64,000 nt of DNA from Lepidostoma basale (lineage: Eukaryota > Arthropoda > Insecta > Trichoptera > Lepidostomatidae). The DNA is taken from the NCBI GenBank assembly GCA_022606425.2, contig JAHDVF020000840.1:186001-250000 (forward strand). The letters run 5' to 3'. The position numbers and the translations under genes are program-made. Below are positions 23,356-34,168 of this stretch, piece by piece. How positions within the stretch are numbered: the first letter of the stretch is position 1; each line of letters opens with the position of its first letter. Under the pieces are notes generated by a model that did no database searches, was not told the origin of the DNA, and saw only the letters and a program-made list of their open reading frames with translations.

Positions 23356-24927
23356 AGAGTAATTTTTTAATCAAAACATATTATTCGATTATATAATTTA
23401 TACATACTCGTAGTTTGTTAGCGTCAAAAATAGCAAAATGTAGAAAACCTTTTTTTTTTAAATCGCGGAATCCCTATGAAAGATAAAATATTCCTGATAG
23501 AATTATAATTTATATCGCGAATCGCAGCACCAATTTGCCTTTGAAGACGCTTATAAGAAAGAATGGAGCTATTGGTTTAATATATAATAGTATTCTCGCT
23601 TCTTAATGTTACTATTTGCATTGTGTTTCTGATACTTTGTTCCCACGCAAGCTTTTTTGTTACATAAAATAGATTAAATCCTTATATTTAGAAAATTCAC
23701 ACATAAGACAATTACAAGAAACATGGGTTATTCAGGAGTTTGACATAACTATTTTCATTTAAAAAAATCGATTATTATAGGAAATAATAAATAAATCGAA
23801 TTTGTATTTCGTTTCGATCATAGAAGACTCATTTCTAATTTTAAAGCCTTAGGGCAGAGTCAGTGCGAGTTACAGTTAGTGAAATGTTATCTACAGAATA
23901 TTTCACCAATGCGGCAGAGTAACCTCAGCCAAAAACTATTGGAATAACTTAACGCAACCATTAACTGACATCAGAATATGCATGTGTCACGGTGATTTTC
24001 GGTCGACTTCACTCCGTCGCGGATAGATTACGCGTTATGGACGTACGTTCTCGATGATGGACCAGAGATGATGGGCCTGATCTTGAATCTCGAGATGATA
24101 TTCCCTTCCGGGGCTTCATACGAGTTGCGTAATAATTTTTAAATTACACCTGATATGAAATTATACGGAGCGAACAATGATTGCCGTTGCTAGGTACTTC
24201 TTCTATGAGAATATCAGAAATCACTTCCGCGTATCTTATCTCGTTTATGTTGAACTTGAATATTTAAAAAATATTTATATTTTAATAGTTAAGTCATTAT
24301 TTTATTGAAGAAATCTAAAGTTTCATCTACAAAGGAACCGACATAATTATTTTTATACAAAGTAAGTGTTCATAAACTTATTTTAATGTTTATATTAACA
24401 AGGTGATAATAAACCATGAAACATCATTCGAAAATCTTAAATAAAATTTTATAAGGTTACTTTTTGTAATTTTTTCTTACATTAAATCACATACATACGA
24501 TTTTAACGTTTTAGATAAATGGGTTGATATTAAAATCACGTCATTTTAAAAAAAATAATTTCGTATATCCTTGTTATCTTTTTGATGAAAATGTCATGAA
24601 ATTACATTTTCTTTCGCATTGCGACGATTTTATAAAAATTGAATAAAATTATTTTGTTCCAATATCAACGTTTCAAATTTAGCAGTTAATAATGTTGAAG
24701 TATCATAATGTTTCCGCCAAAACAATGGATTATTTTATATGAAACCAAGTTTCTGTTATATTTACTGCAATTAATTTATATATTATACATAGAGAATGTA
24801 AAAGAAAATTGAATGTTGCCTCATTACTCTAGGAACAGTAAATTTAATCAATCCAGTAGTTAATCCAACTTGTTTTTAGACCTGTTGCATATCAACGTTA
24901 AAGTTGCATCTGAACATATTATATTTA

Positions 24928-25576
24928 AGGTAAATGGAGGTTTTATCGTGATGGGGGAAATATCGTGATATTTTTTTAGACTTTACCATGGTATTACCTA
25001 TCGCAACAAGCAAGCTCACGCAGAGGGCTACCAGTAGAATTCTCTAGGCAACCCGTAGACAGCATCTCGCTTATAAATATAAATAATAGAGTTCTAGTGC
25101 CAACCATTATGTATAGCGAAGCTTGGAACTGGCAAAAAATGATGAAAATAGAATAAATGCCCGTAGAAATGAGATTTGAGAATAATGTGCGGGAAAACGA
25201 TTTGTGATAGGATGCTGAACGACTAAACAAGGGAGAAATGTAAAGAAAATGATTGCATCCTACGCAAAATTAAAAACGTAAGGTTTGGACATATAGAACG
25301 AATGGAAGATGGTAAAATAAATGTATTCAAGTAGTACGAATGGAAAAATAAGCCGAGAATTGACCAATTACTAAAAGGTGATCATATTCGAATCCGAAAA
25401 AATCAACGAGGGTGCGTGTTCAATGTATGAATGAAGAGGAAGCTCGAGAGGTATGTGAGGATAATAGAGCTATTTGGGGTCTCATATTCTCTGCCTACTC
25501 TACTGGGGATATATCGTGATGGTTAGTTAGTTTATCACGATATTTCCTCTATCACGATAATACCTCAATTTACCCT
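24928..25576. repeat. Inverted-repeat element interrupted by a family A retrotransposon
   Basis: The left arm 24928-24970 (GGTAAATGGAGG, TTTTATCGTGATGGGGGAAA, TATCGTGATA) and right arm 25533-25576 (TATCACGATATTTCCTC, TATCACGATAATACC, TCAATTTACCCT) are inverted copies with a few mismatches. The 560 bases between them are mostly an RTE-like family A insertion (25080-25532). Each arm also holds a repeated ATCGTGAT. This looks like a small inverted-repeat element split by a retrotransposon. Confidence 0.6.
25080..25532 (+). mobile_element. RTE-like family A (second subfamily), inside an inverted-repeat element
   Basis: CCAACCATTATGTATAGCG, GAAGCTTGGAACTGGC, AGGTTTGGACATATAGAACG and the tail ATCGTGATGGTTAGTTAGTT. 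The hairpin region is decayed (CTACTGGGGAT). The frame is heavily broken. Confidence 0.7.
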
Positions 25577-25589
25577 ACAATAATTATAT

Positions 25590-25880
25590 TCGTATTCCCC
25601 GCTGGAGCCTAGAGCCGAGTGCATTTATATGTGGCTAATCCGCCAGCTTGTTGTCTTATATCAAGGAATGCAGTTCCGCGCAGTCGGTAATGCAGATGAT
25701 CTTTGCAGTCAATCGTGTATGCAGAGCGGCGGGGAATGGGAGCGGGCCGCGGGCCGCTCCTTGTTCCACCGAAGTGTCTCGGAGAAAGGTTCCTAGATTT
25801 GCCAAGTGTCACTGGCGAGCCTACTTTACATTCTAACCTGGATTGGTTACACTCACCACATTTGCATCTCAAAACAAATA
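25590..25880. other. GC- and CpG-rich island in the intron
   Basis: Contains GGGAGCGGGCCGCGGGCCGC and CCGGTGT-free balanced flanks in an AT-rich region. The minus frame 25962-25609 (117 codons) includes CKCGECNQSRLECK and PRHFGGTRSGPRPAPIPRRS. This could be an alternative promoter, a non-coding exon or an unrecognised coding fragment; nothing decides between them. Confidence 0.3.
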
Positions 25881-26130
25881 ACAAATTTACATGTAGAAAA
25901 CAAACATGGCAAATTGATGAAATTGGATGCAGTGTGCACAAGACACAACTATCTGTAAACAATGTAAGAATATTTTGTTGCGTAGGAAAAACAAAATTAG
26001 AAAAAAAAATGTATAACTTTAAATAATAGGAAACAATTTAAAAAATGTATTATTTACATTAAGCCTAATTCCACTTGTTCTTCTACTTTCATTGGTTTCG
26101 ATAGCTCGCTGTTATCTTTTGGTGTCTACT

Positions 26131-26592
26131 CTTCTTCTTCGCGTGCCGTATCAGGTCCCCCTGACGTTGGCAATCACTCCGGCGAAGGCTTCTCTATCTT
26201 GCGCAACCCGGAACAGCTCCCCCACATGTCTCATCCCGGTCTAGTATCTTATGTTGCACAGCTAAGACGTTTGCCTTCTACCAGGACAATGCCCCTCAAT
26301 TTTTCCCATCAATATTAGTTGGAGCAAACTGTATTTATTTATCTCTAATATGACCCAGATATGAAATCTTATGGACCTTAATGTCCTTTGGCAGTTGTCT
26401 ACTACAATTGGCTCTCCTCAAAACCTCAAAATTGCTCACGAAATCTGTCCACGGTATGCGAAGCATTCTCCTGTGCAACCACATCTCGAATGCTTCCAAC
26501 CGGTTCATAGTGTGCACTTTCAGGGTCCAAATCTCCGAGCCATAGAGTAATACAGACCAGACATAGCACTTCAACATTATCTGGTGTCTACT
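26131..26592 (-). mobile_element. RTE-like family B, C-terminal fragment
   Basis: The minus frame 26577-26335 encodes CYVWSVLLYGSEIWTL, then LEAFEMWLHRRMLRIPW, KVHKISYLGHI: the region after the reverse-transcriptase thumb typical of RTE/BovB-like elements. The 3' end has CTTCTTCTTCG at 26131. Truncated at its 5' end. Confidence 0.75.
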
Positions 26593-27504
26593 ATTAATCT
26601 TATATATCTGGTATCAATCAAGTTAGTTTTGGATTTGGTGCATAACGGAAGAATCAAACTAAATATTTAATATAAGAATATTTTTATTAATTTATTTATA
26701 TTACATTAGCCAGACATAATAAATAACGTTAGTCAAAAAAGGGGAAGATATCGTAAGATGGGGCTGACAACGCAGAAGATACTGGAATGTGCACGTGCAG
26801 AGGAAAGATCCCTCCGCAATTCCACACGTTATGGCGCACCATATTCCTGTTGGTCCACCACCTGACTACAATAACAGACCATAGGTCTAAAAGGAGAAGA
26901 AGGAGAAGAAAATTAGATCAAAATATTGCAAATAATACCCACATTATACCAACAGTAAATAAGAATATAAACTGCATACATATATTGATATGATTATGAA
27001 TCAAATCTAGCTCTTAACCTATAAAAGCATACGTTATTAGAATTGTTAGGTTTATTAAACAACAGATTAATTAGATTCATTTCGTAGTTTGTATTATAGA
27101 GATAAGCTAAGATGTATCGCGAAAAACGTATTAATAACGTTTTCACGTTTTACTGTTTCTTGTGAAATGTTTAATTTCATATCTAATCTGTTATTTCGAA
27201 ATTGGCATTTTGAAATTTTGCAGTTTCATTTAAGTTATTACGGTTTGACATTTTCATATATCTTTATTTATGCGATGCATATCGAATCAAGATAATATAA
27301 TTTAAAAAAAATGTAAACCACGAATTTCAAAATATAACATATATTTCTAATCAAACCTACCATATCAACAATAAACATTTATATGTTATTGGCTCGATTT
27401 AACTAAAAATTAAACCCATGTAGATCGATGTGAATATTTTTTTCGTGTATGGATTTAATAAATATTGTGAAACATTTGAAATTTAATATAAATATTAACA
27501 ACAC

Positions 27505-27615
27505 TTGTATTTGATAATGATGAAAACGTCAGCTTTCTAAATGTTATACTGTATTTTCAGGATTGACACCTTTCACTTTGCTAGGGTATTATTAAATGTG
27601 ATAACATTATTATAT
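27505..27615. repeat. Left-arm fragment of the TACGAATGAAAACG fold-back family
   Basis: AATGATGAAAACGTCAGC, TTTCTAAATG, then TTTCACTTTGCTAGGG and ATTATTAAATGTG. Diverged. Confidence 0.35.
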
Positions 27616-27644
27616 AATATTTTTAAAACTGGGGGTCATGATCT

Positions 27645-27727
27645 CGGGAATAGAATGTTGGCTCCTCATCCTGGGACTTGGGTTGAATCCTGGACATGAC
27701 CAGATTCCTTCTTCATAATTATGATGA
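27645..27727 (+). mobile_element. Possible second SINE family (SINE-B)
   Basis: GGGTTGAATCCTGGACATGA, CCAGATTCCTTCTTCATAAT, TATGATGAATTTAAC. The tRNA-like B box (GGTTGAATCC) and following CAGATT block match 55795-55865. The 3' end touches the (TAAC)n tail of a minus family A element in both places. Confidence 0.4.
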
Positions 27728-28254
27728 ATTTAACTAACTAACTAACTAACTAACTAACCATCACGCCATCTCCGCGAAGGGGTAGGCAGAAATAATGGAC
27801 TGCCACACTTTTCTTTCCTGACATATTTCTCTCGATTCTTCAACATAGATACATCGTGTCATGCACGCGCGTCGATTTCTCTGACTCCTCACATGGCCGA
27901 CATTCAATATTTGATTTATTTGATTGTGCCACGTTTTCCTCGGTCTTCCTCTATTTCTGGTTCCATTTACATCGTTAACATAATGTACAATGGTGTTCTT
28001 CTATCGACCCCTATATATGGAAGCGAAGCATGAAACTGGCAAAAGAAGGATGAAAGTAGAATAAATGCAGTAGAAATGAGACCTCTGAGACTAATGTGTG
28101 ATACTCTGTGTATGATAGAGTGTCGAATGAAAATATAGGAAGTGAATGCGGTGCGAGTGATGGTGTTATGAACAAAATAATGAAAGCATCATTAAGATGG
28201 TTTGGACATATGGTAAGAATGGTAAAAAAATTATATGTTAACGATGTAAATGAT
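27726..28254. mobile_element. RTE-like family A copy with 5' inversion (twin priming)
   Basis: 27726-27982 is the 3' part of the element in minus orientation, with its (TAAC)n tail at the left. 27983-28254 is the adjoining 5' part in plus orientation (CAATGGTGTTCTTCT to TTAACGATGTAAATG). The two parts meet at almost the same element position (GTTAACGATGTAAATG), so together they make one insertion of about 510 bases. Confidence 0.75.
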
Positions 28255-28623
28255 CAATTTTCTTCTCATATTGAAGAATGCATAATAAATTCTCATAGCA
28301 TTGATTTAAATCGTTTATATTGAACTGTTTAATACTCGTATATTTCAAATGTTACCAAGTGCAAAATAATAATTACATCTCTCGGGGTTCATTGATCTCG
28401 ATACCTTTGTTATCCCATCTCCGATGAATTATGACTGTACGATGGTCATTTAGGAGTAAAAAGGAAAGCGTACCTTCGGGTACATACTGCAGGGGTATTA
28501 CACAACGAGTATGCAATGAGGAATGCAAAAAATCATCACGATATAATGCATCGTCAGGGCTGTTTACATTTCTCTCTGTTTATTATTTCTTCAAAACTTT
28601 TTAAATAAAATAAAGGTTATGTA

Positions 28624-28800
28624 TATTGTAACTTCTTCTTCTTCTTAAAGTGTCCTGTCAGGTCCCACCGACGTTGGCGATCACTCTGGTAAACTCTTCC
28701 CTATCCTGCGCTGCCTTTTTCCCTTCAAAATTAGATGCAGCAGGCGATATTTTTCTCCTTGTAGAACGTGACCCAGATATGAAAACTTGCGGATTTTGAT
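28624..28800 (-). mobile_element. RTE-like family B tail with internal deletion
   Basis: CTTCTTCTTCTTCTTAAAG, CCTGTCAGGTCCCACCGACG, then a jump to CTTGTAGAACGTGACCCAG. Confidence 0.62.
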
Positions 28801-28877
28801 CAATGTATTATAACACAGTAACAAAAATAGTCGTTGTGATAATATTATTAGTTAAAAAAAACTAGCCTACCATCATT

Positions 28878-28981
28878 ATTAATACGAATGAGAACGTCAG
28901 TTTTCTAGGAGTTTAATTATATTTTATGGGAATGACATGTAATAAAACTTCTAGAAAACTGACGTTTTCATTCGTATTAAT
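28878..28981. repeat. Fold-back element, TACGAATGAAAACG family, centre deleted
   Basis: Arms 28878-28914 (ATTAATACGAATG, ACGTCAGTTTTCTAG) and 28945-28981 (CTAGAAAACTGACG, CATTCGTATTAAT) are inverted copies with two mismatches. The outer right end GGAGTTTTATGTCATTGTTC, AAGAAACAATAAATA is the family terminus. The central hammerhead-like hairpin is lost. Confidence 0.7.
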
Positions 28982-29224
28982 TATTTAGTATGGAGTTTTA
29001 TGTCATTGTTCAAGAAACAATAAATACCATCATAATGTTTGTTCAGAAGCAATGAACTGCCTGACTATAACAATATACACACGACAATAATAACAACAAC
29101 AAACCATTACGCCTTTCCCCCCGATTTTAAAATATAATGCCTACTTAAATATTTTACATAACTTTTAATGATGTGAGCATAACAAGATAATTATTTTCGT
29201 CTTTATTTGCCTTCACTTTGTGTT

Positions 29225-29395
29225 TTGGATTCATATTTGAATAAATTTAATTAAAATTAGTATTAGAACACTTTATTTCACTTAACACAGACATGTTTAA
29301 AAAATTGTGTACGTTGGTAAAGGTTTTATTATAACCAAAACATGTCTGTGTTAAGTGAAATGAAGTGTTGTAATAATAAGTGTTTTAATATTTAT
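29225..29395. repeat. Palindromic repeat with ACATGTCTGTG arms
   Basis: The left arm (TTAGTATTAGAACACTTTA, TTTCACTTAACACAGACATG) and right arm (CATGTCTGTGTTAAGTGAAA, GTGTTGTAATAATAAG) are inverted copies of about 50 bases around a 37-base spacer. AAAACATGTC on the + strand resembles the GAAACAUGUC half of the 32369/61437 hammerheads, but the CUGANGA half is missing. The outer TTCACTTTGTGTTTTGG block recurs at 42090 and 56950. Confidence 0.55.
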
Positions 29396-29449
29396 GCAAG
29401 ATGATTAATATTATTAATTTGTTGAATAGCTTTATATATAATTACAGCG

Positions 29450-29595
29450 CGAGCGAGCTTTTATAAGCTATTATATTGATTCTCATGACATATGATCTAG
29501 CTGATTTATCACCATTTAATTGTCACGTGATTTCTACACCAGACCAGAGACAATTTGAAAACCACACTGTCTTCGCCGAGAATCGAATATCGCTG
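29450..29595 (-). mobile_element. SINE-A fragment
   Basis: ATTACAGCGCGAGCGAGC, TTGATTCTCATGACATATG, TTGTCACGTGATTTCTACAC, CAGACCAGAGACAA in minus orientation; the tRNA head is broken at the B box. Confidence 0.65.
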
Positions 29596-30206
29596 ATGCT
29601 GTTTTAAGAAGATGATTCAAATCAAATATTGTGTGGTACGCTTTGTCCGTTTGTATCTGCTGCAATAATTATTTCAATTTGCTGTAATGAGTCTTTTTGC
29701 TGCGGGGAAAAAGATGATTGTTTTCTGATTGCAAAGATCTCTTGGCCGCGTGAGACGTCGGATCGAAAGCCCTGGCCGCGGTGCACATCCCGCAGTATCG
29801 TATGACGGCTTACATTAAAAAAGAATCAGTAAAAAACTCGGAATATCAAGTTTAACGTTTCCCATACAAGCCCAAGGCGATGCACAACCGAAGATCAAAA
29901 TAAACCACACTCCTCATTCAAGCCACGTCGTGAGACGACGCGTACTTCCATGATGGACGCTAAAATTAATATTTACACCTCTCGGTCGTGTTAGAAATTC
30001 AGTCAACTGCTAACATATTTGAATCAATATCACATCAATACAACACTCAAATATGTTTACTTCTTGTGTTTTGTTATCTCACCAGTTCACTATGAATTCA
30101 ATAAACGCAAAATGATATTGAGATAAACAATCAAAATCCTTACTTTTCGGGCCTAGTGCCTCTAACCGATTGCACGAATACAATAATTTACCGTATTTTT
30201 TAAATA

Positions 30207-30525
30207 TCTTCTTCTTCTTCCTCTTAGTTTAGGTCGTATGACCTGTTTGTGACGGTGGGCTGTTCTGGGATGATGATGTCCAGCCATCTCTCTATCTCTT
30301 TGACGGCCTTCCTGCTAATCTCGTGCTTCTTAGGTTTTCATCTTTAGCAAATTTTGCAATTCTTGTATTCTCCATGCGGTCCACGTGGGTTTTCCAAAAG
30401 CGCCTTCTACTTCTTCCCCATCTCACTATGTCCTCAACACCACAGACAGACTTTATCATTTCATTTCTGATCCGATCTCTGAGGGTTTTGCCTGCGATGG
30501 AGCGTAGGGTTCGCATCTCTGCTTA
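30207..30525 (-). mobile_element. RTE-like family D, 3' fragment
   Basis: The minus frame 30516-30292 encodes MRTLRSIAGKTLRDRIRN, CGVEDIVRWGRSRRRFWKTH, RLAGRPSKRW; (GAA)n tail at 30210. The + frame 30323-30526 is its shadow. Confidence 0.75.
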
Positions 30526-30591
30526 AATATTTGAATGTGGAAAAACTTTTTAAACGAATAAGTTAATAAATTAGAACTCCTATTTTCATAC

Positions 30592-30672
30592 ATTATAATA
30601 ATAATAAATTGGATAATTTATAAAGCGCCATTTTTATGAATAACTCATCTCAAGTGCGCTGTATTATTTCAC
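30592..30672 (-). mobile_element. Isolated CR1-like 3' end
   Basis: (TAA)n, ATTTATAAAGCGCCATTTTT, CTCATCTCAAGTGCGC: the inverse of 11900-11993. Confidence 0.58.
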
Positions 30673-30679
30673 AAATCAT

Positions 30680-32035
30680 ACCTGGCCACGAAAACTTTCA
30701 AATCATACCTGACATTTAAAAGCAGAATTTTATATATTTTTTAAGCTTATATAAGCCTAGCTTTTAAACGCAAATACAAAATGTTCATTTTTTATTATAT
30801 CTTGATATTTTGAATTTATTATATTTAATTTACACCACGGACAGTTTTAATACCATCATCCGGTGAATTCGAATAGAATTGTGAATAAAAATTAAATACT
30901 ATTGGTATTTTATGAATTATAATCCCATTATCCTTTACGATCAATAATGCCAGGATTATCTAGAACATAAAAATTGTAATTGGTGTACTATTGGATGCGA
31001 TATTCAAATCAAGTTTTTTTCACCATTGGACCAAAAATAGGCTTCCAGTACTACGCTCGCTATGTCTGGTGAAAAGAAATTTAATTCCCAAGAGCGTTTG
31101 CTGGCTAAACCGTTGCCGTAATGGTACACCTACCATTTAGTGACCATTTATCTCAAGCTCTTTCGATACCAGCAATCTCGGCCCCTCGGGGCAAGAACGA
31201 AAATTATAATGATCCAATTTGTTAAAATTTACAGCGTGTGTGAAACAAGTGAAGAATGCGTGCACACTCACGAGTACATATCGCGACTTAAGATAGCAAG
31301 TAATGCTGAATTTGTAGGAATCATTCGAATTTTAAATGTTTTTTAAAACCATTTTATCTCCCTTAATAATCTTAAATAATTCTCTAAGATGCATCAAGTA
31401 TTCAGAGTCTTATTATGGAATTCTAATTTTTTAAATAAATAATTGGAAAAATTAATTAAAACGAACTTATAATTAAATTATTTTTAATAATTCTTCAAGC
31501 TATGATTTTACTACACAGTTTTGGAGCTTTGGATTATATGCGGTTAAGGGAAGCTTTCGTATTGAATGAGCTTTGTTTTTATTTCCATATATGAAACTAA
31601 GTTTTTAACTAATAAATACATTAACATAATAGTTTTATATGACTGATATATTTAATATATTGTGATACGTACAATGTTATCAGTCATTTCACAACAATTG
31701 CAAAGGTTACAGACTCTCGTCCAAATGATAGTGTAACTTTAGCGAAGTTTGTGTATTGCATTAGCGTTGCATAACGATCATTATTTCAAAATTAATTAAG
31801 AAACTTTTCTTTTTATAAATAAATCCAAGTGTAAGTAACTTTTAATGAAAATGCACAAAATTCAATCGATTCATCGTTTAATTTTGTTTTAAATGTGGTG
31901 TGGGTGACAACGAAGTTAATGCTATTATTATAGTTATTTAAACATTATATGGTTATGTTTTTTATTTGTTTTTTTACAACAACAAAAAACCTTGTGTGGT
32001 CATCCGACTGTGCTGACACGAAATTGAACGAAAAA
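30680..32035. other. Intron sequence, nothing recognised
   Basis: AT-rich. Contains the 16-base motif TTATTATGGAATTCTA at 31410. Confidence 0.45.
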
Positions 32036-32039
32036 CCAA

Positions 32040-32310
32040 TAATACTTTAGATAATCCATTGTTTTGGCGGAAACATTTTGATATATCAACATTATTTACT
32101 GTTTAAACAAAAACACAGCTATAGAATATCACAATTGATTCTATTTCTTTCGAAATTGTCGCGACAACTGTTTCGCTAACCGATGTAAGCGTCGTCAGGT
32201 GTTATAATCAACTATCAGTTGAAAAGTGAAACAGCTGTCAGCAAGAAATATAATCAATTGTGATATTGTATAACAGTGTTTTTATTTAAACAGTTAATGA
32301 TACATTATTT
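32040..32310. repeat. Fold-back repeat carrying a hammerhead (CAGCTG family)
   Basis: The left arm (TTTAAACAAAAACAC, then a CACAATTGATT block and the reverse of GAAACAG) is matched in inverted orientation by the right arm from about 32228 to 32302 (GAAACAGCTGTC, then ATAATCAATTGTG, TTTAAACAG). The outer left end contains CCATTGTTTTGGCGGAAAC, which also ends related copies near 9170, 19970, 24720, 56440 and 61565. The central part carries the hammerhead motif of 32159-32202. Confidence 0.65.
32159..32202 (-). ncRNA. Hammerhead ribozyme motif in the arm of a fold-back repeat
   Basis: Minus strand: CUGACGA at 32192-32198, extra C at 32191, stem II GCUUAC/GUUAGC with one U-U mismatch and a 4-base loop, G12AAA plus C at 32170-32174, minimal stem III AC/GU with loop AGUU, and C17 at 32163. 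Stem I is weak (G-C, mismatch, G-C). It lies in the left arm of the fold-back at 32040-32310; the right arm carries only the GAAACAGCTGTC part. Confidence 0.55.
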
Positions 32311-32368
32311 GTCTTTTTCTTTTTTATATACTTTGTATACAACATTAAATAAAAAATAAAAAAAATTA

Positions 32369-32414
32369 AATATCAGACATGTTTCGGACAACTCGGTCCT
32401 TCCTCAGTGATATT
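32369..32414 (-). ncRNA. Hammerhead ribozyme motif, type I, complete
   Basis: Read on the minus strand, stem I 5' strand AAUAUCA (32408-32414) leads into CUGAGGA (32401-32407), one extra A (32400), stem II GGAC/GUCC (32396-32399 with 32386-32389) around a 6-base loop, GAAA (32382-32385), a 2-bp stem III AC/GU with loop AU, and C17 at 32376. The stem I 3' strand UGAUAUU (32369-32375) pairs perfectly over 7 bp. All invariant core bases are present. The extra base after A9 is also known from the chrysanthemum chlorotic mottle viroid hammerhead, which is active. Predicted cleavage lies between 32376 and 32375. The motif sits beside another fold-back repeat (32040-32310). Confidence 0.8.
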
Positions 32415-32461
32415 ATAAAGATATTTAAAATATTATAAAATTGTTTACAAATATTATTAGT

Positions 32462-32705
32462 ATTATTATCATTATTTTGTTAAATCGCTCTTTTACATCA
32501 TTACAGCGCTAGCCAAATCGATGTAAAAGGTATAGCTATCATATTGATTCTCGTGACATGTGATAGGTAGCTGATTTATCGCCATTTTATTGTTAAGTGA
32601 ATTCTTCACCAGACCAAAGAAAGACAGTGTAACAATCACACTGGCATCGCCGGGACCTACGGTGTGGCAGTCAAAGCACTTACCACTCGGCCACGAAGGT
32701 CGTTA
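32462..32705 (-). mobile_element. SINE-A, full-length copy
   Basis: In minus orientation: head CGTGGCCGAGTGGTAAGTG, core with TTGGTCTGGTGAAGAATTC, tail CTCTTTTACATC and (ATT)n at the left. The B box is shortened by one or two bases. Confidence 0.78.
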
Positions 32706-33515
32706 ATATGATCATTTTTGACAGATGTTATAAAGATTTATTTTGGAATGTTTATGCTTTTATTATAACAAATATTATGAATCAATTTAAATTTTAAAAT
32801 AGTACTTTAATTTTATTTTTGATATAGAATAATCAAATCAGTCCCATTTGATTGTGTTATGGTCTTAGCAGCCGTATACTTCATCACTCATCACACGCAG
32901 CGTCTCCCTAGAACGCGTAAAGATTAGTTCTCTGAAGCAGGGAACCGAATGGTCATTGACAGCGCTCCTGTGAGTCTGTCTTACAGTATCGCAATAAACT
33001 CGCTTTCCCATCGCTTGTAAATTTACGAGTAAGTCAAACTATCATCACTCGCACTGCGATATTCACACATCCGTTGTGTTATTGCGGCACGGGCAGTATT
33101 TTATTGTTTAAGCACATATTTCGAAAGAGGCCCCGGGCAGGCCTGGAGTATTTATGGTCAATATTTACTCAACTACGAAGAAGGCAGTTATTCTAATGCA
33201 GTATCATTTTGGTGGGCGGACATCTTCCAATATTCCGTGAAATAATTTATTGAGCAAACCGAAAATGTAAGAGTCTCATCATTAACACTTTGCGGTTTGA
33301 GAAAGCACTCGTACACTCGACACTGCGGATACACGCACCCACGGCTGATAGAATAAACTAAACATAACGACTGTAAACTTATAATCACACGAAATATGTA
33401 TTTTCTTTAACACCAGCTTTTTACAAACATGTCAAACATTTACACAAATAAAATTAATGCATAGTTCTTTTAAAAATTTAACCATTTATTAAGAAATGGA
33501 TTAAAAAATAAAACC

Positions 33516-33800
33516 TTAATCAAATGATTTTACTGAAAGACCGTCGACACCTCGTCGAACACCTCGTCGACCGTCAATCTTATCCTCCAAGATCGTAACA
33601 GTGCGTAACAGTGCGTACTTTTTGCCTCTCAGAACATGGCCCAAGTAGGACACCTTATGGACTTTGATGTTGCTCAGCAACTTTCTGTCAACTCTGGATC
33701 TATGGAGAACGTTTGCGTTGCTGACTATGTCAGTCCAGGAGATGCGTAACATCCTTCGGTGTATCCACATCTCAAAGGCCTCTAATCGGTTCATAACATT
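33516..33800 (-). mobile_element. RTE-like family B, C-terminal fragment with small tandem duplications
   Basis: The minus frame 33794-33516 encodes NRLEAFEMWIHRRMLRISW, KVHKVSYLGHVLRG. CGTAACAGTG and ACACCTCGTCGA are each duplicated in tandem. The 3' tail is missing. Confidence 0.72.
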
Positions 33801-33964
33801 GATAAATAAAATGAATGATTAATGATTGTAAATATTTTAATCAAACCAATATAACATTTTTAAGAATTCGGTAACGAATTGATACTTCAATAAAGTGTTG
33901 AAAAAATCATTCAATCCGAAGAAAATAATTAAGAAATGAAATAATTATTTAAAAAAATATATCC

Positions 33965-34168
33965 GGGTCTGAATGTGTTGGGTGTCTTGCGCAAGCATTG
34001 CATGCAGCTCTCCAGCGCTGGTGGTGTTTGCGGAGTTACATCAGAGGCTAGTGGCCACTCCGTGTACTTGGCCCAAGTTCAAGTGGGACTGGTTAACGTG
34101 TAGGACTAGAACCGGAGACCCGAAGCAGGTAGCGTACTGTAATTAACTTCCAAGGGAAGCAGACGCAC
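33965..34168 (-). mobile_element. Possible tRNA-like or SINE sequence
   Basis: A GC-rich block. On the minus strand GCTACCTGCTTCGGGTC, TCCGGTTCTAGTCC resembles a tRNA T-arm with a near-consensus B box. (CAT)n flanks it at 34150. Single copy here. Confidence 0.3.
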
